Assembly: GCF_009865385.1 (NCBI RefSeq)
Contig: NZ_WWJT01000093.1
Location: 1 to 41,000 of the forward strand
Direction of reading: 5' to 3'
Length of the DNA stretch: 41,000 nt
Source: Streptomyces sp. SID486
Lineage (GTDB): Bacteria > Actinomycetota > Actinomycetes > Streptomycetales > Streptomycetaceae
Under the pieces are notes generated by a model. It was given only the letters and a program-made list of their open reading frames with translations, was not told the origin of the DNA and made no database searches. Shown piece by piece: positions 8,870 through 17,633 of this stretch; position 1 is the first letter of the stretch, and every line of letters begins with the position of its first letter. Position numbers and translations under genes: made by a program.

Positions 8870-11800
8870 GCGCTGTCCCCCTTGTCGGCGGTGTCCGCCA
8901 GACGGAGTGCGAACATCCCCGCATAGATCTCCAGGCGCTGCTGCACCCACTCGGGCGTCTCGTCCACGGCCCTGGCGCAGCGCTCCAACCGGTCTCGCCC
9001 GACATGGCCGGTCAGCGCCGGGAGTTTTCCGTCGTGGCCCTCAGAGAGGATCGCCAGGTCCTGCCAGCCGGGTACGACGTCGGGTAGGTCGCTGATCGAA
9101 GACGCAGTCTCCTGCAGTGCGAGGTACGGCGTGAAGCGCTGCCAGGTGTGTCGTACCGACTCGCCGAGACGGCCCGCGATACTGACCAGATCAAGCGGCA
9201 GCAGCGGGGTGCCGGGTTCGGAGACCCGGTACGCCGGATCGACCGCCACGGCATCGTGGGCGGTGGGCACCTCGTCCGGCAGGGCCGCCTCTGCCTCGGC
9301 GGTCAGCTCCGGTACGAGTGCCTCGATGGCCCGGAATGAGGCCAGAGCCCGGTAGGCCGCCCGGGTGCCGATGGTGCGGGCGCGGGCGTAACTCACCAGT
9401 CTTTGCGGTGTGAGCGGCACCCAGTGAGGGCTTTCGAACCACTCGTAGTCTGTGTCTTCGTCCGGTCCCTCGCCGACCAGGGCAGCGATCTCGTCCCATG
9501 TGGGGACGAACTCCCTCAGCTCCTCGGGCGGCCAAGGTGCCACGAGGCCGTCGCTCAGTCCCAGGTTCCGGGCCTCTTGCCGCGCGGTGTCCCACAGGAC
9601 GGACAGCTTCTGGCGAAGCCGCTGACTTCCGGTGAACAGTACGGCCGAGGACGCCGGTACGGGATAGTCGGCGCCGCTCCAGCTAGGGTCCTCACCGGAG
9701 AACGCGTATCTGCTCGGCGTGGGCAGGCCGTCCCAGGCACGCAGCAGGTCCGCCGCATCCGGGATGTTCACCCCTGCCTCCCGCAACTCTTCAAGGCTGC
9801 AGCCAAGATCCTCGAACGACATCTGGTGCGAGCGGACGAAGGCTAGGTCTCGGAGCGACACGCCGTCTTCCAGACGGATGCCCGCCTGGTGTAGCCACCG
9901 TGCCAGGTGACCGGTACCGGGTGAGAGAACGGCGTCCCGCCCGGGGGAACGCCTGGTGTAGCGCCGGCGGTGTACCACTCCGAGAGACTCCGCCTCTCGG
10001 GCGAGGGCGCGCTCGGCCTCCCACACGGACAGCTCGCCCTCCGCGGCCAGTTCGATGGTGGCGGCCCAGGGCAGTACGGGCCGGCCGTCGGCGCCGAGGA
10101 TGAGGTAGTCGCGCAGGACTGTGACCACCTCCGGCGGGACGCCGGCCCATCGGACGGCCAGGGCGGGATCGGGTGCGGGGCGGCCCAGCCACGCGAACTC
10201 GGCCATGCGCCGCTGCACCTCGTCCATGTCCAGGCCCGTCTCGGCTGCCACCAACGGCACGTCCCACGGATGCACGGCGGGTCGCCAGTGGTGCTTGTCC
10301 ACCTGGAGGTACAGCAGCCTCAGCTCGGCTTCCGTGCAGACATGGTCGCGGTGGTGGTCCGGGACGGCGCCCAGCGGCTCGCCCACGAACGGCGCGTACC
10401 GGGCACATGCCTCGGCCAGTTTGCCGAGCGGCTCGCGAGAATGCGTGGAAGCACGGGTGATACCGGAGAGATCCCCGGGCGGGTGCCGGTAGTGGATTTC
10501 ATGGGCGGCCCCGCGCTTTGGCGGCAGGGGCCGGCCCCACACGGTGAGCCTGAGGCCGTCCAGCGGATCGGGTTTGCTGCCCAGCAGCCCCTGCATGACG
10601 TACCAGTCGATGAACTCCGGCTTCCAGTCCAGGTCGCCGTCACCGACGACGGCGGGACCTGCCAGCCGCGGATGGGCGATGCGCAGGCCCCGCGTCGCGC
10701 GGAGCACCTCTGCCACGGTGCTGTCCTGCTCGTGGGCCACCAGGACCGCGTTACGCCAGTCGCCCTCGACCTTGGCCGCGATGTCCGACCAGCCCGGTTG
10801 CGGAACCGGGTGCCCGGAGAGGGACAGCGGCACCGCTTCCTTCCTGGTCCGGAACTCGGGTCCGAGGGCGGCCAGCCGCCAGGGCCGGACCGCCTCCGAG
10901 GGCTTCTCCTCCTCATGCGCCGCGCGATGATTCTGCAGGGAGGCGTCCATCCGGAACCAACCCACCTCGTCGAGGTTCACCCGTCGGTCGAGGTCATCCG
11001 ACGCGAGTGCTCCTTTAAGTCGCAGGGCCTTCCAGAGGATGCGTGCGACCGAGGGCTCCCGGGATTCCATGCTCCACAGCCACTGAAGGCTCAACTCGTG
11101 GCTGTCCGCCAGCACGCGTGCACCCTGCAGAAACTGCTCGTGCGCCCAACGGGTGTCGTAGCGCTCCAACTTCTTGCGGTTAACGCTCAGTTCACCGGCA
11201 TGCGGACCCGACAGATTGAGTACGTACCCGAACGTCCGCTTGTCTGTGGCGATCCCGTCGCCCACGATCGCCCCGTCGCCCGAGACCCACCACAACGTGC
11301 CCGGGACCGCCTCGACGGCGAACCTGGTGGAGAACGAGCCCTTCGCCTCGCCGGACTTGAGACGTCCGGGCAGCCAGATCTCCTCGGTGCCGTCCTGGTC
11401 ACGCACCTCCAGCCGGAACTCACTGACCAGGACCAGTGAGCGCAACACCGACACGGCGGAGTCCGCGGGCAGTGCCCCCGGTCGGCGCAGGTGCAACCGG
11501 ACGCGCGTGCCGCCCTCGGGCAGCGCCGCGCCCTCGCGCTCGTCCTCCTCCCGCACCCTGAAGAGGCTGCCGCTGACCGGGATCTCGACGCGCAGTGCCT
11601 TCGCGGCAGCCCGGCCGTCCGGGCTGACTGGCCGGGTCACGATCGTCATCTCGTCGGCCAGCATGAAGTAGCTGAAGACGCCGATGCCGAAGCGGCTGTT
11701 GGGGTACAGCCGCAGCGAACTGTCGTGGCGGAGCCAGGCCGCTTGCTCCCGGCGGAAGGCGTGGGACTGGTCGAAGCGGCGGCCGGCCCGGGTGAAGGTG

Positions 11801-13956
11801 TTCTTCAGCTGCTCGGCCGTCATGCCTACGCCGTTGTCCACACACTCGACGTACAGGCCGCGGCTGTCCTCGCCCACCTCGATTCGAATCCGGCCGACCC
11901 ACGGTCCCTGCTCCCGGCCCAGAGCCCGCAGATACCTGGAGCGCATATCCCGGTACCGGCAGGCATCCATGGCGTTCTGGTACAGCTCCCGGAGCGCGAG
12001 CTGAGGCTCACCGTCGTACAGCTTCTCGCCCATCAGCAGTCGGCGGATCTCCGTCTGCGACAGCGAGAACCGGGCGAGCGGGACGTCGTACGCGTCCACG
12101 CCGTGCTCGCGCTCTGCTCTGAGCCGGTGGTCGGACAGGCGCGCGGGGAGTCCGCGCAGCAGCGCAGCCTCCTCCTGCGGAAGGTGGCGGGCCGACTCGC
12201 GCAGCAGGTGACCGTGGTCGTCGGCGTCCTCGACGACCGAGGCGAGTGCCGCGTGGATCGCCGGATGCGGGCAGACCGCGTCCAGATGCAGATACGAGGG
12301 AGCGCTCCCGTCCTGGTCGAGGTCCCAGAAAGCGTCTCTGAGCACGGAGATCACGTCGCTCGGCACCACCGGGTCGGAGACGGCGAGGTGCTCGGCGAGG
12401 ACTTCCGGCATGCACCGGGCGTCGAAGGCGAGCAGCCCAGCCAGCCGCAGCAGCGCCGCGAGGGGGCGGACGCGCAGGCGATAGGGGGTTCGACGGACGA
12501 CATGACGATCGTGTGACAGCCGCTGGTTGTCCGGCGGTGCTCCCACGGCCAGTCCTGCGGCAACCGTGCGCAGTGCCGTGGACAGTGTTCTTGCCCTGCC
12601 GCCGAGCTGCTCGCCTGCGGTCGGCGGTGGCAGGTCGAGGAGCCGGGCGACGAAGCCGTCGGTGGTCACGGCGGGCACTGCTTCCTCGTCGGTCGCGAAG
12701 CGCTCCTCGATCCAGCGGTGGACCAGCCACAGCGTGACGGCGTGGCGGTCGTCCGTGGGGTCGGCCAGCCACAGGTACGTGTCCGTGAGCTTCTCGGTGA
12801 TCTGGGGGTAGTGCTCGGTGATCTGCTCGTAGTGCCGCCGGCGGTCGTCCGCGTCGGTACGACGCCGCACGAGCTGGGGCATCAGCTCGGCGGCCTGGCT
12901 CAGCCTGTCGGCCCACACCGTCTCGTGCAGCAGAACGCCGGCGATCAGCGCGGTGACCTCCAAGGCGGACAGCTCGACGTCCTTGGGCAGGAGCTGAGGC
13001 AGGCGGTCGGTCAGCAGCCGCACCGGGAACTCTTCGTCCGCCCATGGATCGGGCAGCCGCTTCTGGGCTAGGTGGACGTGGCGAGCGGTCTGCATGGCCA
13101 GGGAGGACAGACAGTCCTGGAAATGGGCGACGGTCTCCGCGGCAGCGTCTGTGACCCGCTCCCAGAGGGCAGGCGCGCGTACAGCGTCCTGCCAGGACTC
13201 CAGCAGGCGTCTGCCTTCGGCAACCTCGAGGAACCTGGTCTGTTCCTCCAGGTCAGAGCCGTAGCGGATCAGAACCTGCTGCGGGCCTGCCTGAGCGCGC
13301 AGTGAGAAGCTCCGGGTGTCACGTTCGGCCTGCGCGTACACCTGCTCCACGGTGGTGGCCTCGGTCAGTGGGTCGAAGGCCCGGGCAAGCGCCGACGTGA
13401 AGAAGCTGCCCCCTTCCGCGAAGCCACTGGTCTCACCGGGCCCGCAGCTCGTCATCATGGCGAACCCGCTGTGCGGCGGCCCTTTGACGACGTTGCTGCC
13501 GAATGCGGGGCCCTGCTCCGCCCAGCGGCAGGCGTCGATCAGCCACAGCACGGTGCCCGCCGTGCACTTGGCCAGATACCGGCTGATGTCGGCTCCCAGC
13601 AGCGACTCCTGGACGTGGGGCTGCTCCCATCCGGTCGTGCCGTCGGTGCCGGCAGGGGCACGCGCGTCGGACGGCACCAAGTAGTCGGTGGCCCCGATGC
13701 GGATGCCATGGCCGGTGAAGTACAGGAGCAGAGTGCTGCCGGGCGGTGCGCTCGACGACAGATCGGTGATGCGCTCGGTGATCGCGTTCCGAGTGGGGTT
13801 CAGCAGCGTTTCCACCGCGTAACCGCTGCCCTCCAGGGCGGCGCCCAGTGCGCGCAGGTCTATGACGACCGTTGCCGCAAGGAAGGGAAGAAGATGTTCC
13901 GCTCCCGGATTCTCGCCCACGCCGATGAGCAGGGCTATGCGCTTGTTGTCTTCCAC
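8866..13956 (-). CDS. Caspase-like protease / HSP90-like ATPase / winged-helix repeat protein (conflict-system type)
   Basis: A 1,696-aa multidomain protein. Residues 1-240 form a caspase-like (C14) domain: beta strand plus catalytic His in LLLYFTGHG (H83) and catalytic Cys in VLWLIDACR (C143). Residues about 265-500 are helical, possibly a degenerate HD fold (LLHETVWADRL). A full HSP90-type GHKL ATPase follows: LRELYQNAMDA (655-665, E657 and N661), VDNGVGM (706-712), RFGIGVFSYF (755-764), and a middle-domain arginine motif LSVNRKKL (923-930), like the LNVSRE motif of HSP90. The C-terminal 500 residues contain recurring units starting with a Pro-Trp/Leu signature near 1055, 1230, 1296, 1485, 1587 and 1629, probably winged-helix-like repeats. 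The architecture matches predicted prokaryotic conflict/cell-suicide proteins. The GTG at 13956 is the first in-frame start; GAGGGG lies just upstream. Confidence 0.88.
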   Translation of the reverse strand: MEDNKRIALLIGVGENPGAEHLLPFLAATVVIDLRALGAALEGSGYAVETLLNPTRNAITERITDLSSSAPPGSTLLLYFTGHGIRIGATDYLVPSDARAPAGTDGTTGWEQPHVQESLLGADISRYLAKCTAGTVLWLIDACRWAEQGPAFGSNVVKGPPHSGFAMMTSCGPGETSGFAEGGSFFTSALARAFDPLTEATTVEQVYAQAERDTRSFSLRAQAGPQQVLIRYGSDLEEQTRFLEVAEGRRLLESWQDAVRAPALWERVTDAAAETVAHFQDCLSSLAMQTARHVHLAQKRLPDPWADEEFPVRLLTDRLPQLLPKDVELSALEVTALIAGVLLHETVWADRLSQAAELMPQLVRRRTDADDRRRHYEQITEHYPQITEKLTDTYLWLADPTDDRHAVTLWLVHRWIEERFATDEEAVPAVTTDGFVARLLDLPPPTAGEQLGGRARTLSTALRTVAAGLAVGAPPDNQRLSHDRHVVRRTPYRLRVRPLAALLRLAGLLAFDARCMPEVLAEHLAVSDPVVPSDVISVLRDAFWDLDQDGSAPSYLHLDAVCPHPAIHAALASVVEDADDHGHLLRESARHLPQEEAALLRGLPARLSDHRLRAEREHGVDAYDVPLARFSLSQTEIRRLLMGEKLYDGEPQLALRELYQNAMDACRYRDMRSRYLRALGREQGPWVGRIRIEVGEDSRGLYVECVDNGVGMTAEQLKNTFTRAGRRFDQSHAFRREQAAWLRHDSSLRLYPNSRFGIGVFSYFMLADEMTIVTRPVSPDGRAAAKALRVEIPVSGSLFRVREEDEREGAALPEGGTRVRLHLRRPGALPADSAVSVLRSLVLVSEFRLEVRDQDGTEEIWLPGRLKSGEAKGSFSTRFAVEAVPGTLWWVSGDGAIVGDGIATDKRTFGYVLNLSGPHAGELSVNRKKLERYDTRWAHEQFLQGARVLADSHELSLQWLWSMESREPSVARILWKALRLKGALASDDLDRRVNLDEVGWFRMDASLQNHRAAHEEEKPSEAVRPWRLAALGPEFRTRKEAVPLSLSGHPVPQPGWSDIAAKVEGDWRNAVLVAHEQDSTVAEVLRATRGLRIAHPRLAGPAVVGDGDLDWKPEFIDWYVMQGLLGSKPDPLDGLRLTVWGRPLPPKRGAAHEIHYRHPPGDLSGITRASTHSREPLGKLAEACARYAPFVGEPLGAVPDHHRDHVCTEAELRLLYLQVDKHHWRPAVHPWDVPLVAAETGLDMDEVQRRMAEFAWLGRPAPDPALAVRWAGVPPEVVTVLRDYLILGADGRPVLPWAATIELAAEGELSVWEAERALAREAESLGVVHRRRYTRRSPGRDAVLSPGTGHLARWLHQAGIRLEDGVSLRDLAFVRSHQMSFEDLGCSLEELREAGVNIPDAADLLRAWDGLPTPSRYAFSGEDPSWSGADYPVPASSAVLFTGSQRLRQKLSVLWDTARQEARNLGLSDGLVAPWPPEELREFVPTWDEIAALVGEGPDEDTDYEWFESPHWVPLTPQRLVSYARARTIGTRAAYRALASFRAIEALVPELTAEAEAALPDEVPTAHDAVAVDPAYRVSEPGTPLLPLDLVSIAGRLGESVRHTWQRFTPYLALQETASSISDLPDVVPGWQDLAILSEGHDGKLPALTGHVGRDRLERCARAVDETPEWVQQRLEIYAGMFALRLADTADKGDSA

Positions 13957-14141
13957 TCGCCCCTCATCCCCGACTCCGACTCGCCCTATTTTTCACCGGG
14001 ACAGGCCACGGCGGGGGTGGATCGGCCGAGTGCCCGGCGGACGAGCCAAGATGCTCGCTCGGGTGCCACCCCAACGACACGATGCTCCGCGCCCGCTGAT
14101 CATCCGAGCGTGCCACAGTGATTTTTCTGGACGACAAGAGA

Positions 14142-14164
14142 CCCCCAGGACCCTGACCTGGGGG
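14142..14164 (-). terminator. Duplicated tRNA-type terminator hairpin
   Basis: Stem CCCCCAGG / CCTGGGGG with a 7-base loop. It closely resembles the hairpin that follows the intact tRNA-Gly (17598-17626) and stands in the same relation to the tRNA fragment at 14175, so it was probably duplicated with it. Confidence 0.6.
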
Positions 14165-14174
14165 CTTCGCGTGG

Positions 14175-14217
14175 AGCGGGTGACGAGAATCGAACTCGCG
14201 CTCTCAGCTTGGGAAGC
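14175..14217 (-). repeat. tRNA-Gly 3'-end copy (att-like scar)
   Basis: These 43 bases are identical to the 3' end of the tRNA-Gly gene (17634-17676), covering the acceptor 3' strand, T-arm, variable region, 3' side of the anticodon stem and the loop up to the anticodon. Identity then stops abruptly. The 5' half of a tRNA is absent, so this is not a functional tRNA. Integrative elements that use a tRNA gene leave exactly such a copy at their far end. The position, on the side where the tRNA 3' end points, is the expected one. Confidence 0.85.
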
Positions 14218-15009
14218 GACGGCGCTTGCACAGGATCCACCGCTCTGGCCAGCGCGGATACCTGAGCCTTGGGGTGGTCGTGAGCGTCGGATCACCCCGC
14301 TGTTGACCGTGATTTACCGCCCTGACGGGGCTCGTGGAGGGCAGGGCATCTGGGAAGGGGGTAGGTCGGCGCCACCGAGGGGACAACTACGCGGTCTGCC
14401 CGGTGCGGAGATCAGCTGTTGAAGGGGTGTTGCGGCTGCAGAGCATCCACTAGCCTCCGCCACCAAAGTCCTCCGCCATCCGGTCAGAGCCAGTAGCGGG
14501 TGATGGCGTGGCATCGCACCGATGCCCCGCGATGCCGTAGTGAAGTGGGCCCTGTCCGCCTGAGTGTCGAGCCGGTGCCCCAGACCGTCGCGCAATCCGC
14601 TGCCGCTTTGCTGCGCGCAACGGGACTGCATGGCCGCAACTAGTGCTATCGACGCCATGCTGTGCGCTACCGCCCTGCAGCATCCCGGCTGGGTGACGGT
14701 CCTGACTTCCGGTTCGGGCTGCTCACTGCCGACAACGCACGCACGAGTACGCAGAAGGTCTGACTCGAGGCGCTTTGTGTAGATGGCGCTTGCTGTGCGG
14801 AGGTTGCCCTGAAGGTGACCGTGGCGGTGGTTCCGGCTTGCCCTTGCACCCCGCTTCTGGGCGGGCCCTCGCGGAGGCCCTCTTGATGCGTACACGTCGT
14901 CACCGGTGGGCCGAAGCAACGATCAGCGTATTGGAGCGAATCTGGCACGCGACCACTGATCACAGGGGACTGCAAAAGGCCCGGGCCACCGACCTGGGAA
15001 TTCTTCGTG

Positions 15010-15050
15010 GAGCGGGTGCTGGTAATCGAAACCGCGCTCCCGATGGCGGA
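15010..15050 (-). repeat. Diverged second tRNA 3'-end copy
   Basis: AGCGGGTG, AATCGAA, CGCGCTC and GGAA blocks line up, in order and spacing, with the tRNA-Gly 3' end, with about a dozen changes. A terminator-like remnant (around 14980-14998) precedes it, as in the other copies. It could be an older attachment scar or come from a different tRNA-Gly isoacceptor carried by an element. Confidence 0.55.
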
Positions 15051-15291
15051 AGGGGAACGGACGGCTTTGCTTGTGTCAGCAACAACTTCTCAGGGTGATC
15101 GTCCGCTTTCACGGAGACCAGGTCCGCGCTGCCTGCGTCGGTTGGGATGTGGCGGTCATCTGGCTGAAGATCCTAGACGTCGGCAGATGCGACGCCGTGT
15201 CACAGTGACCGTCCTTCCCCGCACGGATGCAATTGGGCCGTTCCCTCCCACGAGCCCGGCGAGTTGACTACCGTTGGGCGCCGTGTACGAG

Positions 15292-15564
15292 TCAGATGCC
15301 GCTCTCCTCGCCGCCCAGGTGCTGCATCGCGTACACGTGCTCCTCCGGATGCCGCGCCAGCCGTGCCAGCACCCATGCCGTGCGGCCGTCCATGCCTGGG
15401 CCGAACTCGGCCGCGAGGCGGCGTGCCTGCCACGTGGTTCGAGGTGCGAGCGCCCAGCGCGCGAATGAGAAACCCACGTGGCCGGGGCTGGCCGGGGTCC
15501 CATCTGCTGGGTCGGTGCCGTTGTCCGAGGAGGCACCTGGGCCGCCCCATGTCGTGTCCGCCAC
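15292..15564 (-). CDS. Possible small hypothetical protein
   Basis: An unrecognised 90-aa frame starting with GTG at 15564. The C-terminal two thirds look protein-like (RTTWQARRLAAEF, GRTAWVLARLARHPEEHVYA, QHLGGEE), alpha-helical with alternating charge, and have the G/C-rich third positions of real genes. There is no clear ribosome-binding site and the N-terminal 30 residues look random, so it may be the tail of a truncated gene. It lies between the tRNA scars and the APH-like gene, inside the presumed island. The function is not known. Confidence 0.35.
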   Translation of the reverse strand: MADTTWGGPGASSDNGTDPADGTPASPGHVGFSFARWALAPRTTWQARRLAAEFGPGMDGRTAWVLARLARHPEEHVYAMQHLGGEESGI

Positions 15565-15737
15565 CCGGCGAGTCTCGCGACGCGGTTGTCCTCGTCGGTG
15601 CTGATCATCCCTGTGACCACCGAAAAGAGTGACCCAGGTTCGCTTCGTTGATGACGGGGGACGGGCACCAGGACGAGTAGCAGGCGTCAGGGTGATCGCT
15701 GTGCCCGAATGGGGCGTGCTCGCGTATCGTCCGTAGG

Positions 15738-16781
15738 GTGATCGGTGCCACCGTGGCGGCCCGAAGCGGTATCGCCGAGAGCGTGCTCGGGGAATTGATA
15801 GATGCCTTCGGCCTCGGACAGGTGCGGGAGTCCCGCTATCTCGCTGACGGGCTGATGAACGCGAACTGGAAGCTGGATACCCCGGTCGGGCAGTTCGCTT
15901 TGAAGCGGGTCACGGATGTCTCGCCGGAGCGGTTGCAGCGCAATCTTGGCGCGCTGGCCGCCCTCGGCGCCGGCGGCGTCCCTGTCAGTGCCCCCGTCCC
16001 CACGATCTCGGGGTCGCTGGTGGCCCAGGCCAGTGACGGCGCCTGGTGCCTGTTCCCATGGGTGGCCGGCTCCCATGTGCCGGGTGTCGATCTCACCTTG
16101 TCCCAGGTGAGCGCACTGGGCGCGCACCTGGGACGCCTGCATGTGAGCCTGGGCAGGGCTTGTGGTCGGGGGCTGCTGCCCGGTGTGCCAGAGACGATCA
16201 GCGCGGACGTCACGTCGCCGGAGCGAGCGGTGGAGAAGGTCGAGCGGCTGTCCGCGGCCGTACGCGCCCTCGGAACGGGCAGCGAATTCGACCGAGCAGT
16301 CGCTGGCGCCTTGGAGCATCGGCGGGCCCTCGTCCTCAAGTACGCCGATCATCGTCCGCGGTCCGCGACGCCTGAGGGGGACCACGGGTGGACGCATGGC
16401 GACGTGCAGTACCGAAATCTGCTCTGGGAAGACGGGGCACTTGCCGCCATCCTGGACTGGGACCGGATCGCGGTGCGCCCGTACGCGGAAGAGGCCGTAC
16501 GGACGGCGCAGGTGCAGTTCGGCGTGGGCGGGGTGTTCGACCTCGCGCGGGTCTCCGCGTTCGTCGAGGGGTATCGGTCCGTGGTGCCGCTTGAGCCGTC
16601 TGCGCTGGTGGATGGTGTTCGTCGGCTGTGGTGGAAGCGGATGACGGACTTCTGGCAGCTGGAGTTCCACTACGACCGCGGGGACTTCTCCTTCGATGAG
16701 CTGTTCACCGCGGAAGAGGCGTTGCTGCACTGGTGGACGGACCGGCTGCATCAGGTCGAGGGCGCGTTCGCCGCAGGGTAG
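15738..16781 (+). CDS. APH-fold phosphotransferase (aminoglycoside / homoserine kinase-like)
   Basis: A 347-aa kinase of the APH/choline kinase superfamily. The N-lobe has FALKRV with the ATP lysine K56; the C-lobe has the catalytic loop THGDVQYRNLLW (HGD at 220-222) and the Mg-binding ILDWDRI (D240), followed by PYAEE. These residues are intact, so it should be active. The substrate cannot be read; family members phosphorylate aminoglycosides, homoserine, choline or other small molecules. GTG at 15738 follows a TATCGT -10-like box by about 8 bases and has no ribosome-binding site, so the mRNA is probably leaderless. It converges on the glycosyltransferase remnant with a 31-base overlap. It sits in the island next to tRNA-Gly and may be acquired cargo. 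Confidence 0.82.
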   Translation: MIGATVAARSGIAESVLGELIDAFGLGQVRESRYLADGLMNANWKLDTPVGQFALKRVTDVSPERLQRNLGALAALGAGGVPVSAPVPTISGSLVAQASDGAWCLFPWVAGSHVPGVDLTLSQVSALGAHLGRLHVSLGRACGRGLLPGVPETISADVTSPERAVEKVERLSAAVRALGTGSEFDRAVAGALEHRRALVLKYADHRPRSATPEGDHGWTHGDVQYRNLLWEDGALAAILDWDRIAVRPYAEEAVRTAQVQFGVGGVFDLARVSAFVEGYRSVVPLEPSALVDGVRRLWWKRMTDFWQLEFHYDRGDFSFDELFTAEEALLHWWTDRLHQVEGAFAAG

Positions 16782-17092
16782 ACCCCGAGGCGTTCGAGGT
16801 CCGGCAGAGGGGGGCGGCCGAAGGCGGTCGCTTGTTGCCGAGCTTCCTCTCCCAGCGTGTGGTGGTCGGCGGCGCGGAGGGCCGCCACCCACTCTTCCGC
16901 GCCGGCCTCGGCGGAGAGCACGATCCCTGTGTTGCCCAGGGCTTCGGAGATGCCACCCCGGTCAGTGCCGATGCTCGGGGTGCCATGCAGGGCAGCTTCG
17001 ATGATCACGCGGGGAAAGGCGCCCTCAACCGTGGACGGCACGAGCAGGAGGCAGGAGGCGGTGGCTGCGGTAGAGGGGATCCACGTCACAGA
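16751..17092 (-). pseudogene. Glycosyltransferase (GT-B family) C-terminal fragment
   Basis: About 113 residues of the C-terminal Rossmann half of a GT4-like glycosyltransferase: CLLLVPSTVEGAFPRVIIEA, ALHGTPSIGTDRGGISEAL, GNTGIVLS, EEWVAALRAADHHTL. The E-x7-E type motif (EGAFPRVIIEAALHG) that binds the nucleotide sugar is there, but the entire acceptor-binding N-terminal half, normally some 200 or more residues, is missing. Upstream of about 17,092 the frame turns into DNA belonging to the immunity/toxin locus on the other strand, so the gene was cut by recombination. It cannot be functional. Confidence 0.8.
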
Positions 17093-17166
17093 CCCTGATC
17101 GCCAAGTTCCAGGAGTACGGCAGGCGGTACGGTATCCAGCCCGTGATCGACTCGAAACCGCCGTGA
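17089..17166 (+). pseudogene. Remnant of an upstream toxin gene (last 25 codons)
   Basis: A short frame without a start codon encodes 25 residues ending in TGA at 17164-17166; it includes LIAKFQEYGRRYGIQ. It stops seven bases before the immunity gene, the normal spacing for a toxin-immunity pair. Its left edge coincides with the broken edge of the glycosyltransferase fragment. I infer that this is the C-terminal tip of a polymorphic toxin whose body has been deleted; the toxin class cannot be named. Confidence 0.55.
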
Positions 17167-17173
17167 GAGGCAC

Positions 17174-17569
17174 ATGTACGAGTTCCATGGCTGGTTCGGC
17201 ATCGCCGAGTCCCCCGAAGAGGCGGACGCGGGAACCCTCGAGGAGGGCGTGGCCGAACTGCGGGCGGCCATCGACCGCATCGACTGGGCGACCGGCGAGG
17301 CGACGCTGAAGGTCCACAACGGTGAGTACTTCGTGCGCACCGACGGTCTGGTGAACCGGCGCCGTGACGAGGCCGAGGAGCTGGACGCCCTGATCCATTT
17401 CATCGCGCGCCGCTTCCCCGGCTCATGGGGCCTGCTCTACGAACGCTCCGCCGACATGGACCACCCGCCGGGCCCGGGAGCCTTCCGGGTTCGTGTCTTG
17501 GCCAGGGGGGAGGTAAAGGACCGGCTCGACCCGTTCCTGTCACCCTGTCGTCCGGTCATCGAGGACTGA
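17174..17569 (+). CDS. Imm7-type immunity protein
   Basis: A 131-aa cytoplasmic protein resembling the Imm7 family of polymorphic-toxin immunity proteins. It begins with the family-like MYEFHGWFGIAES and contains ATLKVHNGEYFVRTDGLVNRR, a helical HFIARRFPGSWGLLYERS and a final FRVRVLARGEVKDR strand. Immunity proteins bind and block a specific toxin. The matching toxin is missing; only a 25-residue tail remains just upstream, so this is an orphan immunity gene, which could still protect against toxins from sister strains. The ATG at 17174 has AGAGG just upstream. It is complete and in good frame. Confidence 0.75.
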   Translation: MYEFHGWFGIAESPEEADAGTLEEGVAELRAAIDRIDWATGEATLKVHNGEYFVRTDGLVNRRRDEAEELDALIHFIARRFPGSWGLLYERSADMDHPPGPGAFRVRVLARGEVKDRLDPFLSPCRPVIED

Positions 17570-17597
17570 CCGACGGTCGATGCACGCCGCCGACACT

Positions 17598-17626
17598 GAA
17601 AAACCCCAGGCCACTGACCTGGGGTT
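17598..17626 (-). terminator. tRNA-Gly terminator
   Basis: On the minus strand, a 9-bp stem (AACCCCAGG / CCTGGGGTT, 7-base loop) followed by a run of five T forms a classical intrinsic terminator just downstream of the tRNA. Confidence 0.85.
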
Positions 17627-17633
17627 CTCACAG

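Larger units (their letters stand above)
13957..15291. other. Gene-free scar region of the tRNA-Gly island
   Basis: About 1.3 kb with no convincing protein gene. It carries two copies of the tRNA-Gly 3' end (one exact, one diverged), each next to a terminator-like hairpin. The DNA between them (14220-15000) has short open frames without coding character, and looks like decayed element DNA. The promoter of the caspase-HSP90 gene should lie in the first 150 bases. Confidence 0.6.

Noticed and set aside
14175..14250. A second tRNA-Gly gene
   Set aside because: Only the 3' part is present; the D-arm and acceptor 5' strand do not follow, so it cannot fold into a tRNA.
14564..14782. A small gene inside the island
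   Set aside because: No ribosome-binding site, no codon bias and no protein-like pattern.
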